This document shows positions 1 through 8,908 of a stretch of 64,000 nt of DNA, one piece after another. The DNA is from an uncultured Saprospiraceae bacterium (GTDB lineage Bacteria > Bacteroidota > Bacteroidia > Chitinophagales > Saprospiraceae), in contig CAKZUK010000001.1 in the NCBI GenBank assembly GCA_937921775.1, forward strand, positions 62,001 through 126,000. The letters are read 5' to 3'. Position 1 is the stretch's first letter; the number at the start of each line of letters is the position of its first letter. The position numbers and the translations under genes are program-made. The notes under the pieces were generated by a model that did no database searches, was not told the DNA's origin, and was given only the letters and a program-made list of their open reading frames with translations.

Positions 1-1956
1 GAAACCGCTGAGATATGGGTGCAGGGTACTGACGGAATTGATATATTGACTTATAATTGGGTGCCAAATATCTACGTCCTTTCAGGGGCTATGAATGATA
101 CCGCGCTTGTACAACCTCCCGGGCCAGGAACTTGGTATTTTTATGTAGAATTGGAAAATCAATTTGGTTGTACCTTAATTGATTCGGTAGAAGTAGGCGT
201 TTTGGATACCACGCCACAAGCTGCCTTTGTCAATGGCCAACAATGTGGAGGCTATACCATTCAGTTTACCAATGAGAGTGTCAATGCTCCCTATGTTATT
301 TGGGATTTTGGAGATCCATCCAATCCAACAGCAACATCGACAGAAGAAAATCCGGAGTATACTTATCCAGGTCCAGGTTTGTATACCGTTACTTTGGCTG
401 TAAATGCTGATGTCAATTGCCCGGATACAATAGAGCAAGTGATACAAGTGATGGAGCCATTAATCATTGTTGATTTTCAATGGAACTTTGACGAGTGTTC
501 TGATTCGGTCGTGATTTCGTTTACGGATATTTCTACCAATTTGCAAAGTAATATCATCAGTTGGGATTGGCAATTTAGTAATGGAGATGCTTCAAATTTG
601 CAAAATCCTACCATCGTGATTAATCAAAGTCAGATACTAGAAATTACTTTGACGATTGTTTCTGATGACGGTTGTGAAGATACATTCTCCCAAGTCATCC
701 CCATCAACTTAATAAATGTAGCCTTACAAGATACAGTTCTTTCTTGCTTTGGAATAGAGACCGCATTGAACCCTGGAGGCAACTCCACTTACGAATATCA
801 ATGGTCACCAGCCACGGGGCTTAACAATCCGACGGATCCCAATCCAATGGCGAATCCAGAAGTAACGACAACTTATTCAGTTACGGTATCAGACTTTACG
901 ACGGATACCTGTCAGGTTGTTCATGATATTACTGTGGTGGTACCGCCAATTATAGAAATGACTGTTTCGAATGATACAATGATTTGTGCAAGTGATATTA
1001 TCATCTCAGCGGAAAGTATGCAAGCCGCGACTTTTACTTGGTCAGAATTTCCAGATTTTAGTGTGGTACTCAGCGAGGATCAGGATGTGCTTGTCACACC
1101 TGCTCAGCCTACTACCTATTACGTGCAAGTGGTAGACGACTTTGGATGTACTCTTGAAAACAGTGTGACGGTATTTGGTTATGAGATATCGGCATCAGTT
1201 CCGGATTACACCGTTTGTGTTGGTGATACCATAATGATAGAAGTTCAGAATCCCGATATGGATCAGGATTTGACTTTTAATTGGACGCCCTCTGCTGAAA
1301 TTATTGAAGGAGGTATGACGGGGACACCTACCGTGAGTCCAGATATGAGCGTATTGTATTCCACCGTTGTGAGTAATCAATATGGTTGTTCGACAACTCT
1401 AGAATCACAGGTTGATGTATTCAATTTTGTACCACCACTTAGTGCAACTGCTGATCCTGATACGATATTAATTGGTCAATCTTCACAGTTGGATGCCATG
1501 ACGGACAACTCCAGTTATAGTTACCAATGGTTTCCAGCCACGACCTTGGATGATCCGACAATTCCCAATCCAATTGCTACACCAACAGAAACGACTGACT
1601 ATACCGTTGCGATTGAAAACGGTGATGGTTGTAGCAACTTCGCGACGATTCGTGTTGTTGTTTTAGTTCCAATTTGTGATGATCCATTTATCTTTTTTCC
1701 GAATGCTTTTACACCAAATGATGATGGAGAAAACGATGTCCTTAAAGTTTATGGTGAGGGTATAGATGAAGTCTATTGGGTGATTTACAATCGTTGGGGC
1801 CAGAAAGTTTTTGAGTCCAAGTCAGTAGATGAGGTATGGAATGGAACATATGATGGCAAGGAGTTGCCGCCTGATGTGTTTGGGTATTATTTGGAAGTAA
1901 AGTGTTTTGGTGGTCAGGAGTTTTTTAAAAAGGGTAATGTTACTTTGTTGAAGTAG
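1..1956 (+). CDS. PKD-domain surface protein with gliding-motility-type C-terminal domain (5' partial)
   Basis: The reading frame is open from base 1, so the N-terminus and signal peptide lie outside the window; 651 residues are visible. Two PKD-like Ig folds come first (one with IWDFGDPSNP and EYTYPGPGLYTVTLAV), then several Ig-like repeats of the type YQWSPATGLNNP...TTYSVTV, which recur near the end as YQWFPATTLDDP. The last ~90 residues are a CHU_C/gliding-motility-associated C-terminal domain: FFPNAFTPNDDGENDVL, YNRWGQKVFES, WNGTYDGKELPP. In Bacteroidota this is a type B T9SS sorting signal, so the protein is expected on the cell surface, probably as an adhesin or structural protein (inference). 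No ligand can be named. Confidence 0.93.
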   Translation, partial: ETAEIWVQGTDGIDILTYNWVPNIYVLSGAMNDTALVQPPGPGTWYFYVELENQFGCTLIDSVEVGVLDTTPQAAFVNGQQCGGYTIQFTNESVNAPYVIWDFGDPSNPTATSTEENPEYTYPGPGLYTVTLAVNADVNCPDTIEQVIQVMEPLIIVDFQWNFDECSDSVVISFTDISTNLQSNIISWDWQFSNGDASNLQNPTIVINQSQILEITLTIVSDDGCEDTFSQVIPINLINVALQDTVLSCFGIETALNPGGNSTYEYQWSPATGLNNPTDPNPMANPEVTTTYSVTVSDFTTDTCQVVHDITVVVPPIIEMTVSNDTMICASDIIISAESMQAATFTWSEFPDFSVVLSEDQDVLVTPAQPTTYYVQVVDDFGCTLENSVTVFGYEISASVPDYTVCVGDTIMIEVQNPDMDQDLTFNWTPSAEIIEGGMTGTPTVSPDMSVLYSTVVSNQYGCSTTLESQVDVFNFVPPLSATADPDTILIGQSSQLDAMTDNSSYSYQWFPATTLDDPTIPNPIATPTETTDYTVAIENGDGCSNFATIRVVVLVPICDDPFIFFPNAFTPNDDGENDVLKVYGEGIDEVYWVIYNRWGQKVFESKSVDEVWNGTYDGKELPPDVFGYYLEVKCFGGQEFFKKGNVTLLK

Positions 1957-2280
1957 GCTAGGACTTAGCTGAAAATTGTGAAAAATTCATGGCTTAATAA
2001 AGAGCTTGAGCGCCAACTTGTGAAATGGAGTAGAGCATAATGAAAGAGGTGAAATATGAAGTTGAATACTTTATGAAATGATGCTTCTTTCCATATCTCG
2101 CGATCATTTACATGTTTTGGAGGCTAGTTTTAATCGTGTATCAGGTCATTCAAGCGCAAATTCCAATCTGGAATAGATTAGGATATACAAAATATATTAT
2201 GAGCCTATAATGAATGACTTAATTACAAGGTCTTGAAAGCCATCGATTCGATAAAAATATATTGTTAGAAATTAAAACTA
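1957..2280. other. Intergenic region, convergent genes, no gene seen
   Basis: This 324-base gap lies between the surface-protein stop and the stop of the minus-strand HAD gene. I find no plausible small reading frame and no RNA gene. One short dyad (ATTCCA-ATC-TGGAAT near 2160) is the only structure noted and is too weak to call a terminator. Confidence 0.6.
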
Positions 2281-2886
2281 TTAGAGTACCCCCAAGTCAA
2301 GCAAATCAGCCCGCAATCCCTCCGGCGATAAAAAACGAATGGCTGGCAAACCAAAGTCATTCGAAGCTTCTACATTCCGCAAATTATCATCAATGAAAAG
2401 CGCAGTAATCGGATCAATATCATAGCGATCCAACATCAATTGATAAAAGACGGGGTCTGGCTTTTTTAGTTTCTCAACTCCAGATACAAGTGTCCCTTCA
2501 AACCAATGCAGAAAATCGTAGAGTCCTAGTGCAATCGGAAAAGTCTCAGCAGACCAATTGGTCAAAGCAAGTACACGATGTTTTTTATTGTCAATCAACT
2601 CTTTCAAAATCTCAACCGTGCCTTGAATAGGCCCGCCCAGCATCTCTTCCCATCGACCATAGAAAGCAAGAATTTGCTCCTCATATTGCGGAAACTCTTT
2701 GATCAAAAGCTCATTCGCTTCGGCAATCGGACGACCAGCATCCTGGAGCTCATTCCAATGTGGTGTACAAACATTGTCGAAAAAATATTGCTTTTCCTTT
2801 TCGTCGTCAAAGATAGTTTTGAAAACATAGTCAGGGCTCCAGTCGATTAAGACGCCACCCAGATCGAAGATGATTGTTTTTATCAT
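2281..2886 (-). CDS. HAD-superfamily phosphatase, YihX-like
   Basis: 201 residues, the usual size for subfamily IA HAD phosphatases. Motif I is FDLGGVLIDW with nucleophile D8; motif II is LALTNWS (T109/N110); the motif III lysine is in KLKKPDP (141/142); motif IV is FIDDN (D166/D167). The residue two after the nucleophile is Gly rather than the usual acid/base Asp, as in the DLGN motif of E. coli YihX, a sugar-phosphate phosphatase. It is likely a cytoplasmic hydrolase of small phosphate esters; the substrate is not determinable. It stands alone, convergent with the gene before it. Confidence 0.9.
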   Translation of the reverse strand: MIKTIIFDLGGVLIDWSPDYVFKTIFDDEKEKQYFFDNVCTPHWNELQDAGRPIAEANELLIKEFPQYEEQILAFYGRWEEMLGGPIQGTVEILKELIDNKKHRVLALTNWSAETFPIALGLYDFLHWFEGTLVSGVEKLKKPDPVFYQLMLDRYDIDPITALFIDDNLRNVEASNDFGLPAIRFLSPEGLRADLLDLGVL

Positions 2887-2962
2887 TGGTGTAATATTTT
2901 TAGTTTTTTAAACTTGCCTAATAAGAACATGACTGTCCTACTGTAGAAGGAACCTAGTCGTC

Positions 2963-3478
2963 TCATCTCAAGTGATCATCAATCCGTTTATTTCGAATTG
3001 CGGAAATTACATAAACTGCCAAGGTACCAAAAATTAAAATTAGGAAAAAAGGTAAGAAGTAAACGCCTAAACCATCCGATTCCTCAAGACCGAATATAAT
3101 AGACTTATAGGTAATGAACAAGATCACCAGCACACAGAACAATTTTACCGTACGAATCAACTTAACCGCATTCTTATATTGGTAATAGGCATTTTCTTCA
3201 GTGATCTCTACTGGGTAATTAAATTTATGTGGAATCCGGTTCATGAAACTCAAACTCAAATAAAGTATCAAACCAATTAAGGGAAATACCCAAATCAAAG
3301 CCTTGGTCCCAAAACCATCCGCTTCACCACTCGCATTAAAGTGTGTAGGGATTTCGTCGGGTAGTTGAGTGAAATAAATGAATGGTAAAGCTACTAAAGT
3401 AATAAGGGCTAGGGCAGAAATTGCCTCTAGCAGATAATCACTTTTTTTAAGCTTAATTTTTAAAATTGGACGAGACAT
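2963..3478 (-). CDS. DUF1648 membrane protein
   Basis: 171 residues with four predicted transmembrane segments (about 18-36, 62-81, 113-131, 137-162). The stretch between the first two contains LPDEIPTHFNASGEADGFG, the hallmark of DUF1648, which also forms the N-terminal part of SdpI-type immunity and signalling proteins. Here the fold is short and no SdpI C-terminal half is present. It is an inner-membrane protein of unknown role. The 210-base gap beyond its start holds only imperfect dyads. Confidence 0.82.
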   Translation of the reverse strand: MSRPILKIKLKKSDYLLEAISALALITLVALPFIYFTQLPDEIPTHFNASGEADGFGTKALIWVFPLIGLILYLSLSFMNRIPHKFNYPVEITEENAYYQYKNAVKLIRTVKLFCVLVILFITYKSIIFGLEESDGLGVYFLPFFLILIFGTLAVYVISAIRNKRIDDHLR

Positions 3479-3688
3479 ATATAAGGATTGGAAGTGTGGA
3501 GGTGGGCTAAGGAGCTAGCCATTATCGTGGAATTATTTGGTGCCAGCTGGCCGCCGAAGAGGCTATACAGGCTCCGCATTTAGTAAAGTTGGGATTGGGA
3601 AGTTTATTCGACCGTGAGTCTATTTGGTGCCAAACAAGCTTCGCGTCAGTGGGGAAAATTCCCAACTCCAATCCATCTTCCAACCTTA

Positions 3689-4207
3689 TTAATTCACCTT
3701 CTGCATCAGTAAATCACTATAAGAAACAGAAATCAAATCATGTTTGCTAATACCAAAAAGATCCAGATAAAATTCACATTGCTTTAGCAATTCATCGTTG
3801 CCACGGATACCCGTTTCATCAATCGCCTCAATTTCAATAAATGTACCCAATTCCTGAACCACATCAATATGGAACTTCACATTGTCAATAAAGTATATTT
3901 CACGTATTTTATCTACCACCACCAAAATTCCGTTTGCCTTAGTCAAAACTTCCTTGAGGCTAGAATCTGGTTCAGAGCGATATAGGGTAACACTAGAAAG
4001 CTTAGGTCCCTCTTTATTCTCGCGATGATAGTGGATCAGATTGTTCTCAATATCTCCCTCTCTTAACTTAAGTCGACCTTGTTGAACTCTGAAATAGGTA
4101 TCTATCTGATGATCAGTGCCTTTGCAAATAGCATGTTTTAGTAATAAGATATCCCGTATTTTTTCTTGATTCGTAGAACGGGCTTTTATTTCGACAATAT
4201 TGATCAT
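3689..4207 (-). CDS. CYTH-domain protein (class IV adenylate cyclase-like)
   Basis: 172 residues with the layout of a CYTH/CyaB-like triphosphate tunnel enzyme: an N-terminal VEIKAR strand, then DTYFRVQQGRLKLREG, an RENKEGPKLS strand, and the acidic strand FIEIEAID. The canonical ExExK motif is reduced to IxExK, as in CyaB-like members. Family members act on triphosphorylated substrates such as ATP, thiamine triphosphate or inorganic triphosphate; the substrate here is unknown. It stands alone, with a TATCTTTA element (like the -7 box) just upstream of the start. Confidence 0.82.
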   Translation of the reverse strand: MINIVEIKARSTNQEKIRDILLLKHAICKGTDHQIDTYFRVQQGRLKLREGDIENNLIHYHRENKEGPKLSSVTLYRSEPDSSLKEVLTKANGILVVVDKIREIYFIDNVKFHIDVVQELGTFIEIEAIDETGIRGNDELLKQCEFYLDLFGISKHDLISVSYSDLLMQKVN

Positions 4208-4471
4208 AACTCGAGTTTTTGTTTCGATAAAGATAGGGAAAGAAGTTGAAAGTTGAAAGTGGAGACTTGTAAGATTAGCGTAGACTTGTCTTCACCATCC
4301 AATACTTAGGGCAGGAAATCTGCTAGCTAAACAGAGGCGGAGCAAACAGTCGAGTGAAACGTCCTGTTTAGCAATTCCATCCTCCACTTCTCGCTTCATC
4401 TCTTTCCGTCTCCCAATTGTCACATTCAAAGAACTGTAGCGAAAAAACTGGAACCAATCCCTGCATATTCG

Positions 4472-4479
4472 TAGCTTTG
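4472..4479 (+). promoter_or_regulatory. -7 promoter box TAGCTTTG
   Basis: This is a perfect match to the Bacteroidota -7 consensus TAnnTTTG. Transcription would start near 4483-4486, almost on the ATG at 4487. This makes the ATG at 4517, which begins the signal peptide directly, the more likely translation start. No clear -33 TTG was seen. Confidence 0.55.
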
Positions 4480-4486
4480 TGGCTTT

Positions 4487-6919
4487 ATGAATATTAAAAA
4501 TCAAAACTTGAATCTGATGAAGTTATTTTTGAAACTGTTGATGTTGACAGGACTGTTTTTCCCAATCCTTACTATGGCACAGGTGCTTCAGCCTGAATTG
4601 CCCGCCAATCAAATCAAATATACAATCACACCTACGGCAGGGCCTACCTTATCAGCGGCTGCATTTGTCAATCCGGCAGAAGTTCAAGGGTCTACTTGGA
4701 ATGTGAAATTGAGTCAACGTGGTGGCCACCAACATACAGTGGACTTGGAAGATGAATTGCAGGCTATAAAAGCAATAAAAACGGCTGATAAAATTGCGAA
4801 TGAGATTGCCAACGGAACCTATCCAGATCCTTCTCTTTCTGAAACAGAAACCGTGACAGCAGTAACACCTCTGGTTTTATCTTCATTCGAAGCCAATGGA
4901 TTTGACGGTTGGTCGCCACCAGATAATGATATGGCGATTTCAGATAACGGTTACATTGTTTCTGTTATCAACTCAGCGGTACGTTATTTTGATGCAGATG
5001 GCAATCCCCTAAATCCTGACACGCCATATGAAAATTTACTTTCTGGACTAGATGTGTCTACCTTCATATTTGACCCAAAAGTGTTGTACGATCCGGTTGA
5101 AGACAAATTCATAATGGTTGTTCTTGATGGAAATACACCTGAAACTTCTCAAGTAGTAGTTGGTTTTTCTGTTTCTGAAAATCCGATGGATGGCTGGTAT
5201 TTCTATACCTTCAGTGGTGATTTTTTAGATGGAAATTGGTTTGATTTTCCAAATATTGCTATCTCAGAAAACGATCTTTTTATTTCGGGTAACTTGTTTT
5301 CAGACAACAGTGGTTTTGATCAAACGGTATTGTTACAAATCAAAAAAGAAGAAGCCTTTACTGGAGGTGATGTTGATTGGGAGTATTTCAATAATGTAAC
5401 TGCTGGAAATGGTTTTTCTGCATTTACATTAGTGCCAGCGTCCTTTGGTTATGACGGAGAATATGGCCCTGGGATTTTTATGGTAAGTAATGATTTTGCG
5501 GGAAATGAGTTCTCTTTATATGAAGTAACAGATTCCGTTAATGCAGATCAAGTCATCAATGTATATTCTATTAATACTGGTTTTTATGATCCTCCGGGAG
5601 AAGCCTTACAATTGGGTTCTACCTCTGTTTTAAGTACAGGAGGCAATCGAATTCGTAATGCTTACTATGCAAACGGTTTTGTACACTTTGTTTTTTCATT
5701 GGATGTAAGTGGTGGTTACTCTGGTGTTCGTTACAATCGAGTAGATGTAGCTTCGCTCATCAATACTTGGGCAAACTTTACTCAAACACAATTTGATCTG
5801 TCTTATCCATCTGTTTCTCCTTATAGTTTGGATGAAACTTCAAACGAAGCCATGATTTGTTTTTTACAATCTGGTTCTTCTATCTATCCTCAGATAGGAG
5901 CTGTGAATGTAGACGAGAGTATGACTTTTTCTGATCCTGTATTGATCAAAGCAGGGGAGACCCCAATTCTTACTGCAGGAGGAGGCAATCAAAGATGGGG
6001 AGACTACAGTGGTGGTGGACGGAGACATAACACCGCTTACCCAAATGCATGGTTTGTAGCTTGCTATGGGCAAGGTAATGACTACGGCAACTGGATATTT
6101 GAAGTGAGTGACCAATCGAATGGTTTACCGCCAGTAGCAGACTTTGAAGCAAGTCCAAAATTTGGAGAAGCACCTTTAGCAACTTCCTTCAATGACCTTT
6201 CTATCAATGGAATTGAAACATATGCATGGACATTTGAGGGGGGAACACCTGCGACTTCTACGGATGCAAATCCTAATGTCAATTATACAAGCCCTGGGAT
6301 TTTTGATGTGGAATTAATTGTCGCTAATGCTTTTGGTTCAGATACGATTTTTAAGAATAATTATATCACTGCTTCAGAACTTCCGAACGCAGACTTTACT
6401 GCTGATGTGACCGTTGGTACTGCGCCACTTACCGTTAACTTTGAAAATTTATCCTCTAATGTCAACGCAGTTGCTTGGACTTTTGGTGGTGGTAGCCCTG
6501 CTACTTCAAATGATTTGAATCCAGTGGTAACTTATGACAATCCAGGTGTTTACGCTGTTGGTTTGATTGTCGTAAATGATTTTGGAACGGATCAGGAAAC
6601 GAAGTTTGAATACATTAATGTAGGTGTCGTTGGAGTAGATGAACAAGCTGACCTAATGGCTGAGCTGAAGGTATTTCCAAACCCAGTTCAAGAAGAATTT
6701 CAATTAGAGTTTGTTCTACAACAAAAAACGCTTTTAGACATTTATATTGTTGATTCAAAAGGAACGAAAGTGAAAACTTTATTGTACGGAAAAGTTAAAG
6801 GTGGTGAAAATATTCTATCTTTCAACAAAAGTGCCTTGAGCCCTGGAACCTACTTTTTGATTATTCAAGACAACGAAAAAAATACTTTACAAAATGAAAA
6901 AATTATTATTGGTCAGTAG
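4487..6919 (+). CDS. Secreted PKD-domain protein with T9SS type A sorting domain
   Basis: Up to 810 residues. The likely true start is the ATG at 4517 (MKLFLKLLMLTGLFFPILTM followed by AQ), giving a clean signal peptide with cleavage after MAQ. Residues ~130-540 look like a beta-propeller or repeat ectodomain (NDMAISDNGYIVSVINSAV; FDPKVLYDPVEDKFIMVVLD). Two PKD domains follow (starting at PVADFEASPKFGEAPL and ADFTADVTVGTAPLTVNFEN), then a type A T9SS tail (ELKVFPNPVQEEFQLEF ... LSPGTYFLIIQ). It is predicted to be exported through the outer membrane and anchored or released. The ectodomain activity is not recognised. The 3' end overlaps the next gene by 26 bases. Confidence 0.88.
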   Translation: MNIKNQNLNLMKLFLKLLMLTGLFFPILTMAQVLQPELPANQIKYTITPTAGPTLSAAAFVNPAEVQGSTWNVKLSQRGGHQHTVDLEDELQAIKAIKTADKIANEIANGTYPDPSLSETETVTAVTPLVLSSFEANGFDGWSPPDNDMAISDNGYIVSVINSAVRYFDADGNPLNPDTPYENLLSGLDVSTFIFDPKVLYDPVEDKFIMVVLDGNTPETSQVVVGFSVSENPMDGWYFYTFSGDFLDGNWFDFPNIAISENDLFISGNLFSDNSGFDQTVLLQIKKEEAFTGGDVDWEYFNNVTAGNGFSAFTLVPASFGYDGEYGPGIFMVSNDFAGNEFSLYEVTDSVNADQVINVYSINTGFYDPPGEALQLGSTSVLSTGGNRIRNAYYANGFVHFVFSLDVSGGYSGVRYNRVDVASLINTWANFTQTQFDLSYPSVSPYSLDETSNEAMICFLQSGSSIYPQIGAVNVDESMTFSDPVLIKAGETPILTAGGGNQRWGDYSGGGRRHNTAYPNAWFVACYGQGNDYGNWIFEVSDQSNGLPPVADFEASPKFGEAPLATSFNDLSINGIETYAWTFEGGTPATSTDANPNVNYTSPGIFDVELIVANAFGSDTIFKNNYITASELPNADFTADVTVGTAPLTVNFENLSSNVNAVAWTFGGGSPATSNDLNPVVTYDNPGVYAVGLIVVNDFGTDQETKFEYINVGVVGVDEQADLMAELKVFPNPVQEEFQLEFVLQQKTLLDIYIVDSKGTKVKTLLYGKVKGGENILSFNKSALSPGTYFLIIQDNEKNTLQNEKIIIGQ

Positions 6920-7079
6920 TTTGTTTCTCTTTTGTATGGCTTGGGCTTGCAACACAAATAAGCAAACCAACACGACTAAGGGAGAAATGACAAAAGAAGA
7001 TAAGGTAGTCAATCACGGAAATCAAGATCAGTCCAGAATGGACTCCATCAAGGCTTCTAAAACTAAAGGAAAGCAATAA
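6894..7079 (+). CDS. Small lipoprotein
   Basis: 61 residues. It begins MKKLLLVSSLFLFCMAWAC, a signal peptide with the lipobox AWAC, followed by a short, charged, low-complexity tail (TNKQTNTTKGEMTKEDK). After lipidation the mature protein would be about 43 residues. The start overlaps the end of the T9SS protein in another frame by 26 bases, suggesting translational coupling. The function is unknown; such small lipoproteins are common in Bacteroidota and are often missed. Confidence 0.75.
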   Translation: MKKLLLVSSLFLFCMAWACNTNKQTNTTKGEMTKEDKVVNHGNQDQSRMDSIKASKTKGKQ

Positions 7080-7090
7080 TATAGATATCT

Positions 7091-7633
7091 ATGAGCGAAA
7101 CAAATAAACACATCGAATCCACTCAAAAGTGGTTGAAGCAAGTGGTCATTGATTTGGGATTATGTCCCTTTGCCAATTTGCCTTTTATCAATAATCAGAT
7201 TCGATATATTGTTTGCGAAGCTGAAGAATCTGAAGCGCAATTGACGGCCTTTTGGAATGAAGTTGAAACACTAAAAAATAGTGATGCATCCATCATTGCT
7301 ACTACTTTAATTATTTTTCCAAACCAATTAGATGATTTTCATGCTTATCTCGAATTTATTGACTTGGCAGAAACCTTGTTAGAAGATCAGGAGGAGCTTG
7401 AAAATTATCAATTGGCCAGTTTTCATCCGGATTATCAATTCGCTGGAACAGAAGCTGATGATGTATCTAATTATACCAATCGCTCTCCATATCCAATCGT
7501 TCACATTCTGCGCGCTAAGGAGCTAGAAACGGCCATCGCCACGCATCCTGATACGGCTAAGATTCCAGCGCGAAATATTGCTTTGATGGAGGAGATGGGC
7601 TTGGAAAAGATCTTGGCTTTGTTTACTAAGTAA
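7091..7633 (+). CDS. DUF1415 protein
   Basis: 180 residues, cytoplasmic. The pattern TQKWLKQVVIDLGLCPFANLP near the start and FHPDYQFAGTEADDVSNYTN around residue 140 identify the DUF1415 family, which is widespread and has no established function. It starts 11 bases after the small lipoprotein stop, so it may share its transcript. The conserved Cys in GLCPFA and the acidic/aromatic FHPDYQF patch are candidate active-site features (inference). Confidence 0.88.
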   Translation: MSETNKHIESTQKWLKQVVIDLGLCPFANLPFINNQIRYIVCEAEESEAQLTAFWNEVETLKNSDASIIATTLIIFPNQLDDFHAYLEFIDLAETLLEDQEELENYQLASFHPDYQFAGTEADDVSNYTNRSPYPIVHILRAKELETAIATHPDTAKIPARNIALMEEMGLEKILALFTK

Positions 7634-7709
7634 GATGTGAGATCTGCGATTAAAGGTAGATGTCGTATTGTTTTATTGAAAGATCATTTGGTTAATGGTC
7701 TGATTAAGA

Positions 7710-7738
7710 GGCTGCTGGAGGGAGAGATTAAAGCAGCC
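7710..7738. terminator. Possible bidirectional terminator between convergent genes
   Basis: GGCTGCT (7710-7716) pairs with AGCAGCC (7732-7738) across a 15-base loop, between the DUF1415 stop and the stop of the next minus-strand gene. There is no strong T run on either side, so the call is tentative. Confidence 0.35.
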
Positions 7739-7774
7739 GTTACGGCCTACCTTGTTGTTGTCAATACATTGTAT

Positions 7775-8725
7775 TTACATGCAGTTTTCAATTTCTAATA
7801 TAGGAATTAATAATTCTTTGGTGTTTAAATTTACCAAGACTTGTTTGATTCCTTGATATCTATTATTGCTTAGCTTACACCCAAGCATGAAAGTATTCTT
7901 TCTGTATGTTGTCCATTCAGTATTCTTGAAACCCCGGATTAAATTGATCAACACGAAAGAATTTTCGGCACTATCTTTAAATCCTAAATATTGTCGATGA
8001 TAAAATTTAGACTCCTGTCTAATTAGTTTGTTCTTTCTACGTAATAGCTTTTCTGCAAATTTAATTTGCGCTATAGAAGGAGTAAGTCTATCAGTATATT
8101 TGAAATTAGTGATACTAAAGTTCAATGGATAGTTTGCTAAAAAAATATTTCCTAAAAATCGCTTCGACTCTATAGTGGTCGTTTCATTTTTAGCCTTATT
8201 GCCATATATCTTAGCTCTATGTATCAGGTCATGATAGCCATTCCAGTTGTAACCTCGGTTAAAAATATAAGAAATGTATTTTCCTGATTTAAGTTTTAGA
8301 ACTGAAGAAGTTGTACTGTATTGAGGGTTCAATGTTTTTCCAGTTTGTTCTAGTTCTATAAGGTTTTCCAAGAACTCATTTCCTTTTATGACAGTAACTT
8401 TTTTTCTAAGAAAATTACTTGTATAGTATGCGCTATTTTCGGAATCATCTGCAAAAAACTCAAATGCAATAGAGTCCGAATTTATTCTCCTAATAATTAT
8501 TTTTTCTTCACGATAGTGAAAACAACCAGAGGAAGTGTAGTTAATTTGAAAGCTATCCTTTTCACTTAGTATGAAATATTTAGACAGTAATTTATCTTGC
8601 TGGAAAAGTTGCTCAAATGGGGCTTTGCTCATATGAAATGAGTCGGTTAATATTAATTGGCAATCTCCATCAAACTTAAAAGTGACTATAAATAGTATCA
8701 GAAAAATATTTCTCATTCGAGCCAA
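7775..8725 (-). CDS. Secreted protein of unknown function
   Basis: 316 residues, not recognised. The start gives MARMRNIFLILFIVTF; a start at the second Met (8716) gives a tighter signal peptide (MRNIFLILFIVTFKFDGDCQ). The body is rich in Lys, Asn, Ser and aromatic residues and looks alpha/beta, with no T9SS tail and no lipobox Cys at the right distance. The coding sequence appears more AT-rich than its neighbours, consistent with acquired or fast-evolving DNA (impression, not computed). It stands alone and ends convergent with the DUF1415 gene. Confidence 0.72.
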   Translation of the reverse strand: MARMRNIFLILFIVTFKFDGDCQLILTDSFHMSKAPFEQLFQQDKLLSKYFILSEKDSFQINYTSSGCFHYREEKIIIRRINSDSIAFEFFADDSENSAYYTSNFLRKKVTVIKGNEFLENLIELEQTGKTLNPQYSTTSSVLKLKSGKYISYIFNRGYNWNGYHDLIHRAKIYGNKAKNETTTIESKRFLGNIFLANYPLNFSITNFKYTDRLTPSIAQIKFAEKLLRRKNKLIRQESKFYHRQYLGFKDSAENSFVLINLIRGFKNTEWTTYRKNTFMLGCKLSNNRYQGIKQVLVNLNTKELLIPILEIENCM

Positions 8726-8908
8726 TTTTAAAACTTTCTATCTATCAGCATGACTAAGGTATACACTAATCAATCAGACTCCAGTCAAACAGTCCTCACC
8801 TAAAAGGGATTCTCTCAGCAAAACGATCTCAATCGAGGGAAGTCCCTAGTAGCTTCTCTCAATGTAGCTGTCTCCCTAGCCAAAGGCGATCTCAAAAGCT
8901 ATCTCACT

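Noticed and set aside
4292..4504. 70-residue minus-strand frame upstream of the PKD protein
   Set aside because: It overlaps the T9SS gene's promoter and start, with no feature of a real protein.
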